DNA of 16,261 nt from positions 1 to 16,261 of the forward strand of contig SKHV01000113.1 in the NCBI GenBank assembly GCA_007116765.1, in the 5' to 3' direction. The notes below the pieces were generated by a model. It was not told the DNA's origin and made no database searches. It worked only from the letters and a program-made list of their open reading frames with translations. Below are positions 15,310-16,261 of this stretch, piece by piece (positions within the stretch are counted from its first letter, which is position 1; every line of letters begins with the position of its first letter). The translations under genes and the position numbers were made by a program. Source of the DNA: Prolixibacteraceae bacterium. Lineage in GTDB: Bacteria; Bacteroidota; Bacteroidia; Bacteroidales; Prolixibacteraceae.

Positions 15310-15386
15310 ATTTTTATGGCTATTATTGTCGTATTATTTTTCAACTTTGCGATATCAAAACATACTTCGTTGCAAATAATTAACCA

Positions 15387-16261
15387 ATGGGAATAATTAA
15401 GAAAGAAACATTTAAAGGATCGACTTGGTCGTATGCAGGCGCAATACTTGGCTTTGTAAACATCGGTCTAATCTTTCCTAAAATATTCTCAACCAGCCAA
15501 ATAGGACTCCTTAGCGTTTTGGTGGCAATTTCGGCTCTTTTTGCCCAATTTTCAAGTCTGGGCATGAACAGCGTTACAGGCAGGCTTTTCCCCTATTTCA
15601 AAACAAATAATGAAGATAAGTTTAGCTTTTTTACTTTACTGATAGGAGTAACACTTACCGGTTATGTCATATCTCTAATGATCGGCTTAGTTTTCAACGA
15701 CTGGATTATTGATACTCAAAACAACGATTCGAGCCTGCTTCATTCCTACTCAATTTACCTGATTCCTCTCACTTTCTTCATTCTGATGTTCAATGCATTC
15801 GACAACTACAACAAAATGCTTTACGACATTACCTCTGGAATTTTTCTAAAGGAATTTTTGTTGAGAGCACTGATTTTCATCTCCGTCATACTGTTCATCC
15901 TCAATATAATAAACTTTGAAGTATTTGTTTTGCTGTACATTGCGTCGTACTTAATTCCACTTTTAGGATTACTGCTTATACTTTTCATGCGAAAGAACAT
16001 TGCATTCAGATGGAATCCTACTCTTTTTTCACCCAAAATGAAAAGAGAAATTGCTATGGTGGCAGCTTTTGGCATATTGGCCGGGTTTAGCGGAATTCTG
16101 ATTGAACAAATCGACAAGTATTTTGTAGGCCGCTATTTGGGACTGAGCGAGGCCGGCATATATACTATTGCCTTTTATATAGGAACGATGATTTTAATTC
16201 CATCGCGGGCACTAAACAAAATATCGTCGACACTTATTGCCGAAAGCTGGAAAGACAACGA
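15387..16261 (+). CDS. Polysaccharide flippase, MOP/Wzx-like (3' partial)
   Basis: The frame opens at ATG 15387 (MGIIKKETFKGSTWSYAG) and runs without a stop to the window end, giving 291 residues. The N-terminus is typical of the lipopolysaccharide/O-antigen flippase branch of the MOP superfamily: a short cytoplasmic lead, then GAILGFVNIGLIFPKIFSTSQIG. At least seven hydrophobic segments follow. The second-half repeat begins near residue 230 with GILAGFSGILIEQIDKYFVGRYLGLSEAGIY, the conserved block that mirrors the first helix pair. Such proteins move undecaprenyl- or lipid-linked sugars across the inner membrane. Lying back to back with a YfhO-like gene and near uppP, it fits an envelope-glycan context. 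About a third of the protein is beyond the window. Confidence 0.9.
   Translation, partial: MGIIKKETFKGSTWSYAGAILGFVNIGLIFPKIFSTSQIGLLSVLVAISALFAQFSSLGMNSVTGRLFPYFKTNNEDKFSFFTLLIGVTLTGYVISLMIGLVFNDWIIDTQNNDSSLLHSYSIYLIPLTFFILMFNAFDNYNKMLYDITSGIFLKEFLLRALIFISVILFILNIINFEVFVLLYIASYLIPLLGLLLILFMRKNIAFRWNPTLFSPKMKREIAMVAAFGILAGFSGILIEQIDKYFVGRYLGLSEAGIYTIAFYIGTMILIPSRALNKISSTLIAESWKDN

Overview
The window looks like ordinary chromosomal DNA of a Bacteroidota species, most likely from Bacteroidales/Marinilabiliales, although the exact group is inference. Three things support this. The genes form the ftsX, DUF3098, uppP, truB, queA cluster that I recall as typical of the phylum. Start codons lack Shine-Dalgarno sequences and follow A/T-rich leaders. 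Several genes have a Bacteroidota-type -7 box (TAnnTTTG) 20-27 bases before the start codon. I see no rRNA, tRNA, IS element, prophage or CRISPR array.

Left part (1-7.9 kb): the C-terminal end of a plug-domain protein on the + strand meets, two bases away, a leftward deoC-lplA pair (deoxyribose-phosphate aldolase and lipoate-protein ligase). A leftward PfkB-family sugar/nucleoside kinase follows, with its own promoter and terminator hairpin. A 320-base divergent spacer leads to a small secreted protein of unknown function on the + strand, closed by a strong terminator. A 729-residue radical SAM protein with a cobalamin-binding-like N-terminus reads leftward from its own promoter. A ComF-type phosphoribosyltransferase and a DUF3859-like protein read rightward and end at a hairpin shared with queA.

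Right part (7.9-16.3 kb): a long leftward block runs yfhO-like, ftsX, fkbM-type methyltransferase, DUF3098, uppP, truB, queA. It combines cell-envelope work (FtsX in division, UppP in recycling the undecaprenyl carrier, YfhO as a large membrane protein probably linked to glycan transfer) with tRNA modification (TruB, QueA). The methyltransferase is the odd member: it sits inside an otherwise conserved order, is poorer in G+C than its neighbours in the lines counted, and is followed by a fresh -7 box before the DUF3098 gene. The window ends inside a polysaccharide flippase on the + strand, divergent from the yfhO-like gene.

I found no convincing new multi-gene system. The items most worth a second look are the radical SAM protein, with a CX4CX2C cluster motif and a cobalamin-like domain split by a long insertion, and the methyltransferase inserted in the ftsX-uppP cluster.
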